Origin: Candidatus Saccharibacteria bacterium UBA5150
GTDB taxonomy: Bacteria; Patescibacteriota; Saccharimonadia; Saccharimonadales; UBA4665
Assembly: GCA_002413795.1 (NCBI GenBank)
Contig: DHXS01000014.1
Coordinates: forward strand, 416-16,892
Length of the DNA: 16,477 nt
Direction of reading: 5' to 3'
Shown here: in pieces, positions 6,300 through 13,081 of the stretch
How the letters are laid out: the number at the start of each line of letters is the position of its first letter
How positions within the stretch are numbered: the first letter of the stretch is position 1
Notes under the pieces: generated by a model
Told to the model about the DNA's origin: nothing
Databases searched by the model: none
The model's input: the letters and a program-made list of their open reading frames with translations, nothing else
Program-made: the position numbers and the translations under genes

Positions 6300-6572
6300 A
6301 TGTCACATGTCAAAGCCGGCGGTACAGCCAAAAACGTTCATGATTCACCGGGCCAGCGCCTGGGCGTTAAGCTTTTTGGCGGCCAAAAGGTCAAAGTTGG
6401 CCAGGTTATCGTCCGCCAGACCGGCATGAGCAAGCGGGGCGGTGTCGGCACCAAAGTCAGCCGCAATTATACAATCCACGCCGCCCGCGACGGCGTCGTA
6501 CACTTCACCACCCGCAAAGTCCGCCTCTTTAGCGGTAAATCTGTCGCCCGCACCGAAGTAACTGTCGAATAA
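6300..6572 (+). CDS. rpmA: Large ribosomal subunit protein bL27
   Basis: A 90-residue L27. The N-terminal arm that reaches the peptidyl transferase centre reads MSHVKAGGTAKN, followed by GQRLGVKLFGGQ (18-29), VGQVIVRQTG (33-42), NYTIHAARDGVVHF (56-69). These match the bacterial pattern AHKKAGG, RLGVKRFGG, IIVRQRG and DHTLFA..DG.V.F. The segment MSKRGGVGTKVSRNY replaces the usual FH.G.NVG.G.DH, so the protein is divergent in its middle. There is no N-terminal extension of the Firmicutes Prp-cleaved type. AGGAAG (6286-6291) is a well-placed ribosome binding site 8 nt before the ATG. The stop codon directly abuts that of the convergent receiver gene. Confidence 0.93.
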   Translation: MSHVKAGGTAKNVHDSPGQRLGVKLFGGQKVKVGQVIVRQTGMSKRGGVGTKVSRNYTIHAARDGVVHFTTRKVRLFSGKSVARTEVTVE

Positions 6573-6947
6573 TTAGCTGCCGAGGTGGTGGCGGATGCGA
6601 TCCACAACGTCGGCGATGACCACTTGGGATTTAACCAGATAATCGTCGGCGCCCAGGGATTCGGCGCGTTCCTTGTCGCTTGGTTGGCTGAGAGCAGTCA
6701 GCATAATAACTTTTAAATTAGCCGTTTCGGGGGTGTTGCGAAGGATGTCCAATACGTCAAAACCACTGACTTTGGGCATCATAACGTCCAGCACTACCAG
6801 GTCAGGGTGATAAGTCAGGGCACCGGCCAGCGCCTCTTCGCCATTGGCCTCACGGCGCACATCAAAGCCCTCGGCCTGCAATCGGTTAACGTAAACGCTG
6901 GCTAGCGAGTCGTCGTCTTCGACCAGTAAAATGCGCTTTAGTGCCAT
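6573..6947 (-). CDS. Canonical stand-alone response regulator receiver protein
   Basis: A 124-residue single receiver domain with all key residues present: the acidic pocket Glu10/Asp11/Asp12 (LLVEDDD), the phospho-accepting Asp54 (DLVVLDVMMP), Thr84 (KVIMLTAL) and Lys106 (DDYLVKS). No DNA-binding or enzymatic output domain follows, so it acts through protein contacts or as a phosphorelay intermediate. The usual Pro after the conserved Lys is replaced by Ser. The partner kinase is not in the window; the degenerate kinase at 553-1272 is an unlikely donor. The start is 5 nt beyond the pyrG stop, with no clear Shine-Dalgarno, so it is probably read from the pyrG transcript. It contrasts with the degenerate receiver at 165-551. 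Confidence 0.93.
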   Translation of the reverse strand: MALKRILLVEDDDSLASVYVNRLQAEGFDVRREANGEEALAGALTYHPDLVVLDVMMPKVSGFDVLDILRNTPETANLKVIMLTALSQPSDKERAESLGADDYLVKSQVVIADVVDRIRHHLGS

Positions 6948-6952
6948 GGTGC

Positions 6953-8557
6953 TTATGGTAGCATAGATCTGACGAAGCCGTCGAACATGGGATGCGGCCG
7001 GTTGGGCCGGCTCTTAAATTCGGGGTGGAACTGGCTGGCCAGCAGGAACGGATGGTCGATGCCCTCTATAACTTCTACCAGATTATTATCGGGATTGATG
7101 CCACTGGCCCGGATTCCCCAGCCTTCGTAAAAGTCGCGGTAGGCATTGTTGCACTCGCCGCGGTGGCGGTGGCGTTCAACGATTTTGGTGGTGCCGTAAG
7201 TCTTGGCGGCCAGGCTGCCCTTTTCGAGTTGGCAGTTGTAGTTGCCGAGGCGCATGGTGCCGCCGGTCATGTGCTTGTCGACCTGGTCGGCCATGGTGGT
7301 GATGATCAGGTCTCTGGCCTTGGTATCGAGTTCGAAAGTGGTGGCATCCTTAACGCCGCTGTTGCGAGCGGCGGCGATGACGGCCATTTGCAGGCCCAGG
7401 CAAAGGCCCAGGTATGGCAGTTTGGCTTTTAGGGCGTACTGGGCGGCCTTGATCTTGCCTTCCAGCCCGCGCTGACCGAAGCCGCCGGGCACCACGATGC
7501 CGTCGTAGCCTTGCAGACTGCGGCTGATGTCGGTGCCGGCCTCATCAAATTTCGAGGCGTCGACCCAGGTGATGTCTATTTCGCACTTGTTGTGCCAGGC
7601 GGCCGACTTGAGGGCCTCGAAGACCGACATGTAGGTGTCGGTATTATCGACGTATTTGGCTAAGAAAGCGATTTTAACGGTGCGGTCGTAATGCGTGGTG
7701 GCCATCTTGACCACGGCCCGCCAATCTTTCAGGTCGGGCTTTTTGGCTTTCAGGCCCAGGCGTTCGACCAGGACGTCGGCGATGTCGCTATCCTCGAGCG
7801 TTAGCGGCACTTCGTAAATACTTTTGGCGTTGGGCAATGGCGCGATGGCGTCCACCGGCACGCCGCTGAATAAACTGAGTTTATTGATGGCGGCATCGCT
7901 GACGGGATGCTGGGCGCGGGCAACCAGAACGTCGGGCGCAATGCCCAGGCCGCGCAATTCGCGCACCGAATTCTGGGCCGGCTTGGTCTTGGTTTCACTG
8001 CTGGCTAACAGATACGGAAGGTACACTACGTGCACGTAAGCGCAGTTTTCCAGGCCAACTTTAACGCCCATTTCGCGGATCGCCTCGACGAATGATAATG
8101 ACTCGTAGTCGCCGACCGTGCCGCCGATTTCGACTATGTGCACGTCGTAGCCTTCGCCGGCTTTAACGATCCAATCCTGAATGGCGCCTGTCAGGTGGGG
8201 GATAATCTGCACGTCGTCGCCGTCGAACTTGCCGGCCCGCTCGTCCTGAATCAGTTTCAGCAGTACACGGCCGGCCATCAGGCTGCTGGTGGCGGCCATT
8301 TCGTTATCTGTGAAGCGTTCGTAGTGGCCGAGGTCCAGGTCGGTCTCGGCGCCGTCGCAGGTCACGAAACATTCGCCGTGCTCCCGGGGGTTGAGCAGGC
8401 CGGCATCAACGTTCAGGTAAGGGTCACATTTTTGGAGGTTTACCCGCAAGCCGCGGGCTTTGAGGAGGTTGCCGATCGAGGCGGCGGTGATACCCTTCCC
8501 CAGCCCGGAAAGCACGCCTCCTGTCACAAACACATATCTAGTCGCCTTGTTGGCCAC
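6953..8557 (-). CDS. pyrG: CTP synthase (glutamine-hydrolysing)
   Basis: About 534 residues, the normal length. The N-terminal synthetase domain starts ATRYVFVTGGVLSGLGKGI, whose VTGGV..GLGKG P-loop binds ATP; downstream are KCDPYLNVDAG, HGECFV and DLDLGHYERF. The C-terminal class I glutaminase has the nucleophile Cys386 (LGLCLGLQ), His511 and Glu513 (SQFHPEFKSR) and the RHRHRGECNNAYRD segment. The enzyme makes CTP from UTP, ATP and glutamine. An upstream in-frame GTG at 8566 would add three residues but lies inside the ribosome binding site. The GTG at 8557 has GAGGAG at 8571-8566 with 8-nt spacing, and gives MANKATRYVFVTGG, so I prefer it. Confidence 0.95.
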   Translation of the reverse strand: MANKATRYVFVTGGVLSGLGKGITAASIGNLLKARGLRVNLQKCDPYLNVDAGLLNPREHGECFVTCDGAETDLDLGHYERFTDNEMAATSSLMAGRVLLKLIQDERAGKFDGDDVQIIPHLTGAIQDWIVKAGEGYDVHIVEIGGTVGDYESLSFVEAIREMGVKVGLENCAYVHVVYLPYLLASSETKTKPAQNSVRELRGLGIAPDVLVARAQHPVSDAAINKLSLFSGVPVDAIAPLPNAKSIYEVPLTLEDSDIADVLVERLGLKAKKPDLKDWRAVVKMATTHYDRTVKIAFLAKYVDNTDTYMSVFEALKSAAWHNKCEIDITWVDASKFDEAGTDISRSLQGYDGIVVPGGFGQRGLEGKIKAAQYALKAKLPYLGLCLGLQMAVIAAARNSGVKDATTFELDTKARDLIITTMADQVDKHMTGGTMRLGNYNCQLEKGSLAAKTYGTTKIVERHRHRGECNNAYRDFYEGWGIRASGINPDNNLVEVIEGIDHPFLLASQFHPEFKSRPNRPHPMFDGFVRSMLP

Positions 8558-8565
8558 CTCAAACA

Positions 8566-8571
8566 CTCCTC
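8566..8571 (-). promoter_or_regulatory. Ribosome binding site that decides the pyrG start
   Basis: GAGGAG on the minus strand, 8 nt before GTG 8557. The alternative GTG at 8566 overlaps its last base and so is disfavoured. Confidence 0.65.
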
Positions 8572-8583
8572 GCTTAATCTCTT

Positions 8584-8612
8584 ATGCTACCCTATTTGAC
8601 CCCTGCTGGCAA
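8584..8612 (-). promoter_or_regulatory. Candidate sigma-70-type promoter for pyrG
   Basis: On the minus strand TTGCCA (8612-8607, 5/6 match to the -35 consensus) is separated by 17 nt from TAGCAT (8589-8584, 4/6 match to the -10). It lies in the gap after the S41 peptidase stop and would give a leader of roughly 20 nt carrying the GAGGAG ribosome site. The -10 is imperfect, so pyrG may also be read through from upstream. Confidence 0.4.
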
Positions 8613-8616
8613 GCTT

Positions 8617-9825
8617 TTATTGCTTGGCGGCCAGATAGGCTTGGGCGGCTTGGAGCTGGGTGTCGTTGCCGGCTTTGGCGTCCGCGTCGGAGATTTTGAC
8701 CGTTTTGTCGGGGGTGATGCCATTGTGGTTGATGTTTTGGCCGTTGGGACGATACCAGCTGGCGACGGTGACTTTTAGCTGTGAACCGTCTGAGAAGTTA
8801 ACTAACTGCTGGACGACGCCTTTGCCGTAGCTTTTCTCACCGATGATATAAGCCGCTCTTTGGTCGTGGAGGGCGCCGGCCGTGATTTCGCTGGCGGAGG
8901 CACTGCCGCCATTGATCAGCACCACCGTCGGAATGTCATTCAGCTCATCACGGCCGTTAGAGTAATTACTGTTGATTACCCTGCTGCCCTGTTTTTCATC
9001 CAGGATTTTTTGACCCTGCGGCAGCCACAGGCTGGTAACGTTAACTGAGGCGTCCAGCAGGCCGCCCGGGTCGCTGCGCAGATCGAGGATAATACCTTTT
9101 ACGTTCTGGTTCTTGAACTGGTCGGCGGCCTTTTGGGTCAAAGTCGTGGTATCGTTGGCAAAAGTCGTGATCTGTATGTAGCCGATGTTGCCGTCCAGCG
9201 TTTTGGTTTTGACGCTTGGCAGGTTGATATCCTGCCGGGTGATCGTGAAGTCCAGGCTTTGGGCGCGGTTGCGCACGATCTGCAGGGTGACCTTGGTGCC
9301 GGCCTTGCCGCGGATCTTGCTGATAGCTTCGTCAACCGACATGCCGCTGGTGCTCTCACCGTTAATGCTGGCTATCAGGTCTTTGGCCTTCAGGCCGGCT
9401 TTATCGGCCGCCAGACCGTCAATCGGGGCGATAATTTCCAGATTGCCATCGGCATCCTGCCCCAGCTGGGCGCCGATGCCGCTAAAGGAATTGTTCAGTT
9501 CGTCATTGAAATCTTTGGCTTCCTTGGCGGTGAAATAAACGGTGTACGGATCCTTGGTGGACACGGCTAAGCCGTGTTTTAGGCCGTCTTCCAGTTGTTG
9601 TTCGTTCAGCTTGCCGTCGTAGTTTTGTTTGAGTGACTTATAAACCTGGTCCACGCCGGAATAGTTAAGTTTGGCCGGCAGGTTGGATGACACTGCCCCG
9701 TGACTGTGCCGGCTTATACGCCCGTTTCCGACATTAACGCCAACCACGAAAATAGCCAGCAGGATCAGAATATTCAGTCCGCTGCGCAGAACTGCCCGCA
9801 ATCTACCTTTTGGTTTCACCCTCAT
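8617..9825 (-). CDS. S41-family C-terminal processing peptidase (CtpA type), membrane-anchored
   Basis: 402 residues. A single N-terminal membrane segment (about 14-32, GLNILILLAIFVVGVNVG) places the protease outside the membrane. A short helical N-domain (55-105) precedes a PDZ domain (about 115-190, with GIGAQLG, DLIASINGES and AISKIRGKAGTKVTL), and the S41 catalytic core follows. Family motifs are GYIQITTFAND (215-225), GIILDLRSDPGGLL (244-257) and NGGSASASEI (305-314), with nucleophile Ser310, and GEKSYGKGVVQ (329-339), with general base Lys335, giving the expected 25-residue Ser-Lys spacing. Such proteases trim or degrade envelope proteins and PG hydrolases elsewhere. It lies near the ftsEX/PcsB-like genes, so processing of that hydrolase is a reasonable guess. 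ATG 9825 has TGTTATAAT 8 nt upstream and no Shine-Dalgarno. Confidence 0.95.
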   Translation of the reverse strand: MRVKPKGRLRAVLRSGLNILILLAIFVVGVNVGNGRISRHSHGAVSSNLPAKLNYSGVDQVYKSLKQNYDGKLNEQQLEDGLKHGLAVSTKDPYTVYFTAKEAKDFNDELNNSFSGIGAQLGQDADGNLEIIAPIDGLAADKAGLKAKDLIASINGESTSGMSVDEAISKIRGKAGTKVTLQIVRNRAQSLDFTITRQDINLPSVKTKTLDGNIGYIQITTFANDTTTLTQKAADQFKNQNVKGIILDLRSDPGGLLDASVNVTSLWLPQGQKILDEKQGSRVINSNYSNGRDELNDIPTVVLINGGSASASEITAGALHDQRAAYIIGEKSYGKGVVQQLVNFSDGSQLKVTVASWYRPNGQNINHNGITPDKTVKISDADAKAGNDTQLQAAQAYLAAKQ

Positions 9826-9833
9826 TAGCTTTC

Positions 9834-9842
9834 ATTATAACA
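9834..9842 (-). promoter_or_regulatory. Extended -10 promoter (TGTTATAAT) 8 nt before the S41 peptidase start
   Basis: TG-T-TATAAT on the minus strand is a perfect extended -10 element. It overlaps the last codons and TAA stop of the ribbon-helix-helix gene and ends 8 nt before the ATG at 9825. With no Shine-Dalgarno between, a leaderless peptidase mRNA is predicted. Confidence 0.55.
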
Positions 9843-10080
9843 GCCCAGACTCCGGATGATCCTTTTTGTATTCTTCCAGGAAGAGCTTCAATTCGACATC
9901 CTCGCCGGGCTGGGCAGCTAACCGAGCGGCGTTTTCGGGCTTACGCAAATATTCAATGAGGGCGGCTCGTATAAGTGAACTTCGTGACATGTAGTTACGC
10001 TTGGCCAGGGCTTCCACTTGTTCAAGCAGTGCCGGTGACATTGTTAAGTTAATCCTTAGGCTGATGGAGTCAGGGTGCAT
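9835..10080 (-). CDS. Ribbon-helix-helix (CopG/Arc-type) transcription regulator
   Basis: An 81-residue protein. SISLRINLTM (5-14) is the N-terminal beta ribbon expected to enter the DNA major groove as an antiparallel pair in the dimer. Helix 1 (SPALLEQVEALAKRN, 15-29), the turn YMSRSSLI (30-37) and helix 2 (RAALIEYLRK, 38-47) complete the fold. A charged C-terminal tail (ENAARL...EEYKKDH) follows. It could be an antitoxin-like repressor, but no toxin gene is adjacent; the next gene downstream is the S41 peptidase. AGGG 7 nt before the ATG is the likely ribosome site. An ATGCATAA/TTATGCAT array spans its start and suggests autoregulation, with possible effect on the peptidase gene. Confidence 0.88.
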   Translation of the reverse strand: MHPDSISLRINLTMSPALLEQVEALAKRNYMSRSSLIRAALIEYLRKPENAARLAAQPGEDVELKLFLEEYKKDHPESGLL

Positions 10081-10132
10081 GCATAATCCCTACATTGAGT
10101 GTGCCTTTTATGCATCATTTATGCATGCACCC
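10073..10132. promoter_or_regulatory. Operator-like ATGCATAA/TTATGCAT array at the ribbon-helix-helix gene start
   Basis: GGGTGCATGCATAA (10073-10086) and its exact inverted copy TTATGCATGCACCC (10119-10132) flank 32 nt. A third copy of the core, TTTATGCAT, lies at 10107-10115, exactly 11 bp (one helical turn) before the TTTATGCAT at 10118-10126. The left repeat overlaps the first codon of the regulator gene. Tandem sites spaced about one turn are typical for ribbon-helix-helix repressors, so this is the probable autoregulatory operator (inference). Confidence 0.55.
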
Positions 10133-10235
10133 CTAGCAAAAGGCTGTACGTGCAAACGATGATGTGGGGTAAGTTTAATATTGTTCGAGCAAAAGGCCCA
10201 AATCAAAACCCCTAAATCATTAAATTATTTAATCT
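10081..10235. other. 155-nt intergenic region between the CHAP hydrolase and ribbon-helix-helix genes
   Basis: AT-rich noncoding DNA. Its left third holds the operator-like array described separately and the AGGG ribosome site (10091-10088). The remainder shows an AT-only inverted repeat, ATTAAAT/ATTTAAT at 10219-10233, too weak for an intrinsic terminator. I could not identify a convincing -35/-10 pair for the regulator gene, nor an RNA gene. Confidence 0.6.
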
Positions 10236-11402
10236 TTATGGGAAGTGGATGAAGACCAGGCTGCCGACGCTGATGGTGTTGGTCGAGTAGCGGCCGTTCA
10301 GGGCGGCGTTGTACTGGCTGATGTTGATGCTGCCGTTGCCGTTGACGCTTTCGACGTACATGGCGTGGCCGTAGGCGCCGGCATTGCTGATGGCGACGTC
10401 GCCGGCCTGCGGGTTGCCGTCCACCGGAATGCCATCGGCGCGGGCGTTGTCGTCCCACTGGTTAGCGTTGCCGTAACCGCCCCAGTAAGGCATGGTGCGA
10501 CCCGAGGCGGCTACCCGGAAAGCGGTGTAGCTGACACATTCGCGGTTATACATGCCCCAGCTGTCGATAACCGAATCCTGGGGGATTTCGCACCACCTGG
10601 CCGGGTAGCCGCCGCCGCAGGCCACACCGCTGCCGGCACTGCCGCCGATAAAGCGGGAGTTGGCGGCAATCTGCTGTCGTCGCAGTTCGGCGATGCGGCC
10701 CGAATTGGCCGAGATCTGCTGGTTGTAGGCGGCCTGCTGGCCCTCGTTGAAGCTCAATAGTTGTTGTTGCTGTCCCCTGTCGCTGGCCAGCTGATCCTGC
10801 TGCTGCTGTTCGGCGTTAACCAATACGTCCAGCTCCGCCTTCTTCTGTTTGAGTTGGGCCTGCAAGGCGGCTATTTCCTTAATCGTGCTGTCGATCTTGT
10901 TCTGGACGCTGGTGCGATACTCTTCGCGGTCGACGTAGTCGCTGAGATTTTTACTGGTGGCCAGTTCCTCTATCGTGCTCAGCTGGCCGTCGATATACAT
11001 GGTTTTAATGTCGTTGCTCAGGTAGGCTTTTTCTTGATCGAGTTTGTTCTGAGCTTCGGTGATCTGCTGCTGCAGGCTGGCCTGCTGGGCCTCATTGGCG
11101 GCCAAGGCGGCCTGCACGGCGTTGATCTGGGCCTGCAACTGGTTAATAACGCCCTGGTAACTGCCGGCCTGAGCGGCCAAGCCGTTGACCACGCCCTGGG
11201 TAGCATTGTTCTGGGACTGAAGGGCTTTAATCTGTTCGTCGAACTGGTCGGCGTGCACTAAGCTGGCCCCGCCGAGCACGCCAAAAGCCGCCACGATCAA
11301 AATGGCGGTACGAGCACGAATTAAAACTGTTTTGAGGACTTTTTGTTTGAGCATAATTTTTGTTTTGTTTATGCGTGCCTCAATTATATCACGTAGCGTC
11401 AA
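10236..11402 (-). CDS. Secreted PcsB-like coiled-coil CHAP-domain peptidoglycan hydrolase
   Basis: 388 residues from a TTG start. A basic N-region precedes a signal peptide core (about 32-49, ending SLVHA before DQFDE). A long Gln/Ala-rich coiled coil (about 53-250) follows, including IKTMYIDGQLSTIEELATSK (132-151), like the helical hairpin of PcsB-type division hydrolases. A Gly/Ser linker leads to a CHAP amidase/endopeptidase domain (about 262-388) with nucleophile Cys289 (NRECVSYTAF), His346 (AYGHAMYVE) and a nearby Glu351 or Asn365. Lying directly after ftsE and ftsX, it is probably their activated hydrolase for septal wall cleavage (inference from PcsB/FtsEX systems). AGGAGG 6 nt before the TTG supports this start; ATG 11354 is an alternative giving 372 residues and a more compact signal peptide. 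Confidence 0.92.
   Translation of the reverse strand: MTLRDIIEARINKTKIMLKQKVLKTVLIRARTAILIVAAFGVLGGASLVHADQFDEQIKALQSQNNATQGVVNGLAAQAGSYQGVINQLQAQINAVQAALAANEAQQASLQQQITEAQNKLDQEKAYLSNDIKTMYIDGQLSTIEELATSKNLSDYVDREEYRTSVQNKIDSTIKEIAALQAQLKQKKAELDVLVNAEQQQQDQLASDRGQQQQLLSFNEGQQAAYNQQISANSGRIAELRRQQIAANSRFIGGSAGSGVACGGGYPARWCEIPQDSVIDSWGMYNRECVSYTAFRVAASGRTMPYWGGYGNANQWDDNARADGIPVDGNPQAGDVAISNAGAYGHAMYVESVNGNGSINISQYNAALNGRYSTNTISVGSLVFIHFP
11383..11391 (-). promoter_or_regulatory. Extended -10 element (TGATATAAT) inside the 5' end of the CHAP hydrolase gene
   Basis: TG-A-TATAAT on the minus strand lies between the TTG start at 11402 and the in-frame ATG at 11354. Transcription from it would begin near 11376 and leave a leader of about 20 nt to the ATG, without a Shine-Dalgarno. 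It could be a second promoter giving a shorter signal peptide, or chance. Confidence 0.4.
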
Positions 11403-11408
11403 ATCCCA

Positions 11409-11414
11409 CCTCCT
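11409..11414 (-). promoter_or_regulatory. Strong Shine-Dalgarno that supports the TTG start of the CHAP hydrolase
   Basis: A full AGGAGG on the minus strand, 6 nt before the TTG at 11402. Few other genes in the window have a complete match, so translation from the ftsEX message is probably efficient. Confidence 0.7.
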
Positions 11415-11444
11415 AGCGGCGATCCTATAGTAAGTTGTTGCCGA

Positions 11445-12389
11445 TTACTTAATCTTAAACTTCAGGTAACGGTGAGTCGCGATAACAGAAGATACCGTTC
11501 CTATGATTATACCAATAGCAATTTGCATGGTCAAAAGCTGCAGGAAATGCTGTTCGAAATACTGATTGGCATAGTTGATATCGAGCAGTCCGAGACTGCT
11601 GGCCTGCAAGGCGTTGGATGAAGCCAGGAAGGCCGAATTGACTATCAGGATGGAAAAGACGGCCGATAACAGGCCGTAGATGGCGCTTTCCACCACGAAC
11701 GGCCCGCGAATGTAGGTAGTGCCCGCCCCCAGCAGGCGCATGATGGTAATTTCGTCGCGCCGGTTGAAGATAGCCATCTGGATAGTATTAAAGATAATCA
11801 AGGCGCAAATGACGGCGAAGACGGCCACCGTTACCACGCCGATTTTGCGCAGTACGTTGGTGGCATGGGTGATGTTGTCGATGGCTTGTTTGCGGTCGCC
11901 GTTATAGGACGGCGATTCGGGGGTCTGTAATTTTTGATTGTCCGGCTTGACCAGGAAGGTTTTGATATCCTGGATCTCATTCAGGTCTTTGGGATAAATC
12001 TGGATGGTGGCCGGAATTGGATTGCCGACGGTGGCGGCCGCCGTTATAAGGCTCTGGTTGTTTTTGTTCTGGGCGACATAGGCGGCCAAAGCGTCGTTTT
12101 TATTAAGGTACTGCACCCTCTGCACTCCCGGCTGTCGTCTAAGCTGGGTGACCAGCTGTTTGGCCTGGGCCTCGCTGGTGGTATCGAGCAGATAGGCCGA
12201 AACGCTGATCTTGTTGGTTATCTGGGCTATGGTGTTTTCGAAGGTGGCGTTGGTGATCACCGAAAACAGCACGATAGTCAGTGTTACCACCATGACCGCC
12301 ATGGCGGCTACCGCCAAAGTGACATTGCGCATGAAATTCACAATGCCGGTGTGAATGATGCGCCAAAATGTAATTAGTCTTCGTTCCAT
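11445..12389 (-). CDS. ftsX: Cell division ABC-transporter-like permease FtsX
   Basis: 314 residues with FtsX topology: cytoplasmic N-terminus, TM1 (about 24-46), a large extracytoplasmic domain (47-183), then TM2 (184-206), TM3 (232-256) and TM4 (284-306). NPIPATIQIYPKD (123-135) is the conserved NPLPAS..V element, and IFNRRDEITIMRLLGAG (207-223) is the cytoplasmic coupling loop, where RR.EI.IM.L.GA is the family signature. FtsX transmits ATP hydrolysis by FtsE to a periplasmic or extracellular wall hydrolase. The extracytoplasmic domain probably contacts the coiled coil of the CHAP protein encoded just downstream (43 nt gap). Its ATG is 1 nt after the ftsE stop. Confidence 0.96.
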   Translation of the reverse strand: MERRLITFWRIIHTGIVNFMRNVTLAVAAMAVMVVTLTIVLFSVITNATFENTIAQITNKISVSAYLLDTTSEAQAKQLVTQLRRQPGVQRVQYLNKNDALAAYVAQNKNNQSLITAAATVGNPIPATIQIYPKDLNEIQDIKTFLVKPDNQKLQTPESPSYNGDRKQAIDNITHATNVLRKIGVVTVAVFAVICALIIFNTIQMAIFNRRDEITIMRLLGAGTTYIRGPFVVESAIYGLLSAVFSILIVNSAFLASSNALQASSLGLLDINYANQYFEQHFLQLLTMQIAIGIIIGTVSSVIATHRYLKFKIK

Positions 12390-12390
12390 A

Positions 12391-13074
12391 CTAGTGTTTA
12401 TAGCCGGCGTTGGCCCGGTCGCTGGCGACTTTGCCGTTTTGGATGGTAACCACCCGGCGCTTTAATTTATCAACGATGTCCTTGTTGTGCGTAGTCAGCA
12501 GGACGGTGGTGCCATAGCGGTTAATTTTCTCCAGAACCTTAATAACGTCCCAGGCGTGCTTGGGGTCGAGGTTACCGGTGGGCTCATCAGCAATCAGGAT
12601 ACGCGGCTGGCGGACGATGGCCCGGGCGATGGCCACCCGCTGGCGCTCGCCGCCGCTTAGCTGGCGCGGCATGCGGTCTTCTTTGCCCTTCAAGTTGACA
12701 ATGTCGAGCACTTTGGGCACGGTGTGGCGGATTTCGCGGTTGCTGACGCCGACGATTTCCAGCGCAAAAGCCACGTTTTCAAAAACCGTTTTGTTGGGCA
12801 ATAATTTAAAGTCCTGGAAAACAACGCCGATTTTGCGGCGTAATAAGGGGATGTCTTTGTCCTTTAATTTGTCGTAGTCTATGCCGCCGATAATGATTTT
12901 GCCAGAGGTGGGCCGTTCCTCGCGGGTCAGCAGTCTTAACAAGGTGGTTTTGCCGGCGCCGCTCTGCCCCACCACAATCACGAACTCTTTGGGCTCGACG
13001 TGCAGGCTGACGCGGTCCAGTGCCTGTCCCTCGCTGCGCGCGTACTTTTTTGTTACCCTATCGAGCAAAATCAT
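12391..13074 (-). CDS. ftsE: Cell division ATP-binding protein FtsE
   Basis: A 227-residue ABC ATPase with all motifs: Walker A GQSGAGKTT (36-44), Q-loop Gln87 (GVVFQDFKLLP), signature LSGGERQR (139-146), Walker B ILIADEPTGNLDP (159-171) with catalytic Glu164, and the H-loop His196 (LLTTHNKD). F.DFKLLP and the short length are typical of FtsE rather than a nutrient importer. It pairs with FtsX at the membrane to drive wall hydrolase activation during division. The start ATG 13074 lies 7 nt after TATAAT and lacks a Shine-Dalgarno, although prfB is only 24 nt upstream, so ftsE may have its own leaderless transcript. Confidence 0.96.
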   Translation of the reverse strand: MILLDRVTKKYARSEGQALDRVSLHVEPKEFVIVVGQSGAGKTTLLRLLTREERPTSGKIIIGGIDYDKLKDKDIPLLRRKIGVVFQDFKLLPNKTVFENVAFALEIVGVSNREIRHTVPKVLDIVNLKGKEDRMPRQLSGGERQRVAIARAIVRQPRILIADEPTGNLDPKHAWDVIKVLEKINRYGTTVLLTTHNKDIVDKLKRRVVTIQNGKVASDRANAGYKH

Positions 13075-13081
13075 TAGCTCT

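Noticed and set aside
8607..8637. Possible hairpin terminator after the S41 peptidase (TGGC..AAGC / GCTT..GCCA)
   Set aside because: The stem has a 4-nt bulge, part of it lies inside the coding sequence, and no U-tract follows on the transcribed strand.
9835..10080. Ribbon-helix-helix protein as the antitoxin of a toxin-antitoxin pair
   Set aside because: No small toxin-like gene lies on either side; the neighbours are a CHAP hydrolase and an S41 protease, and the gaps hold no short reading frame with a ribosome site.
10219..10233. ATTAAAT/ATTTAAT inverted repeat after the CHAP hydrolase gene as a terminator
   Set aside because: The stem is purely A/T with a one-base loop, so it is too weak, and there is no following U-run of note.
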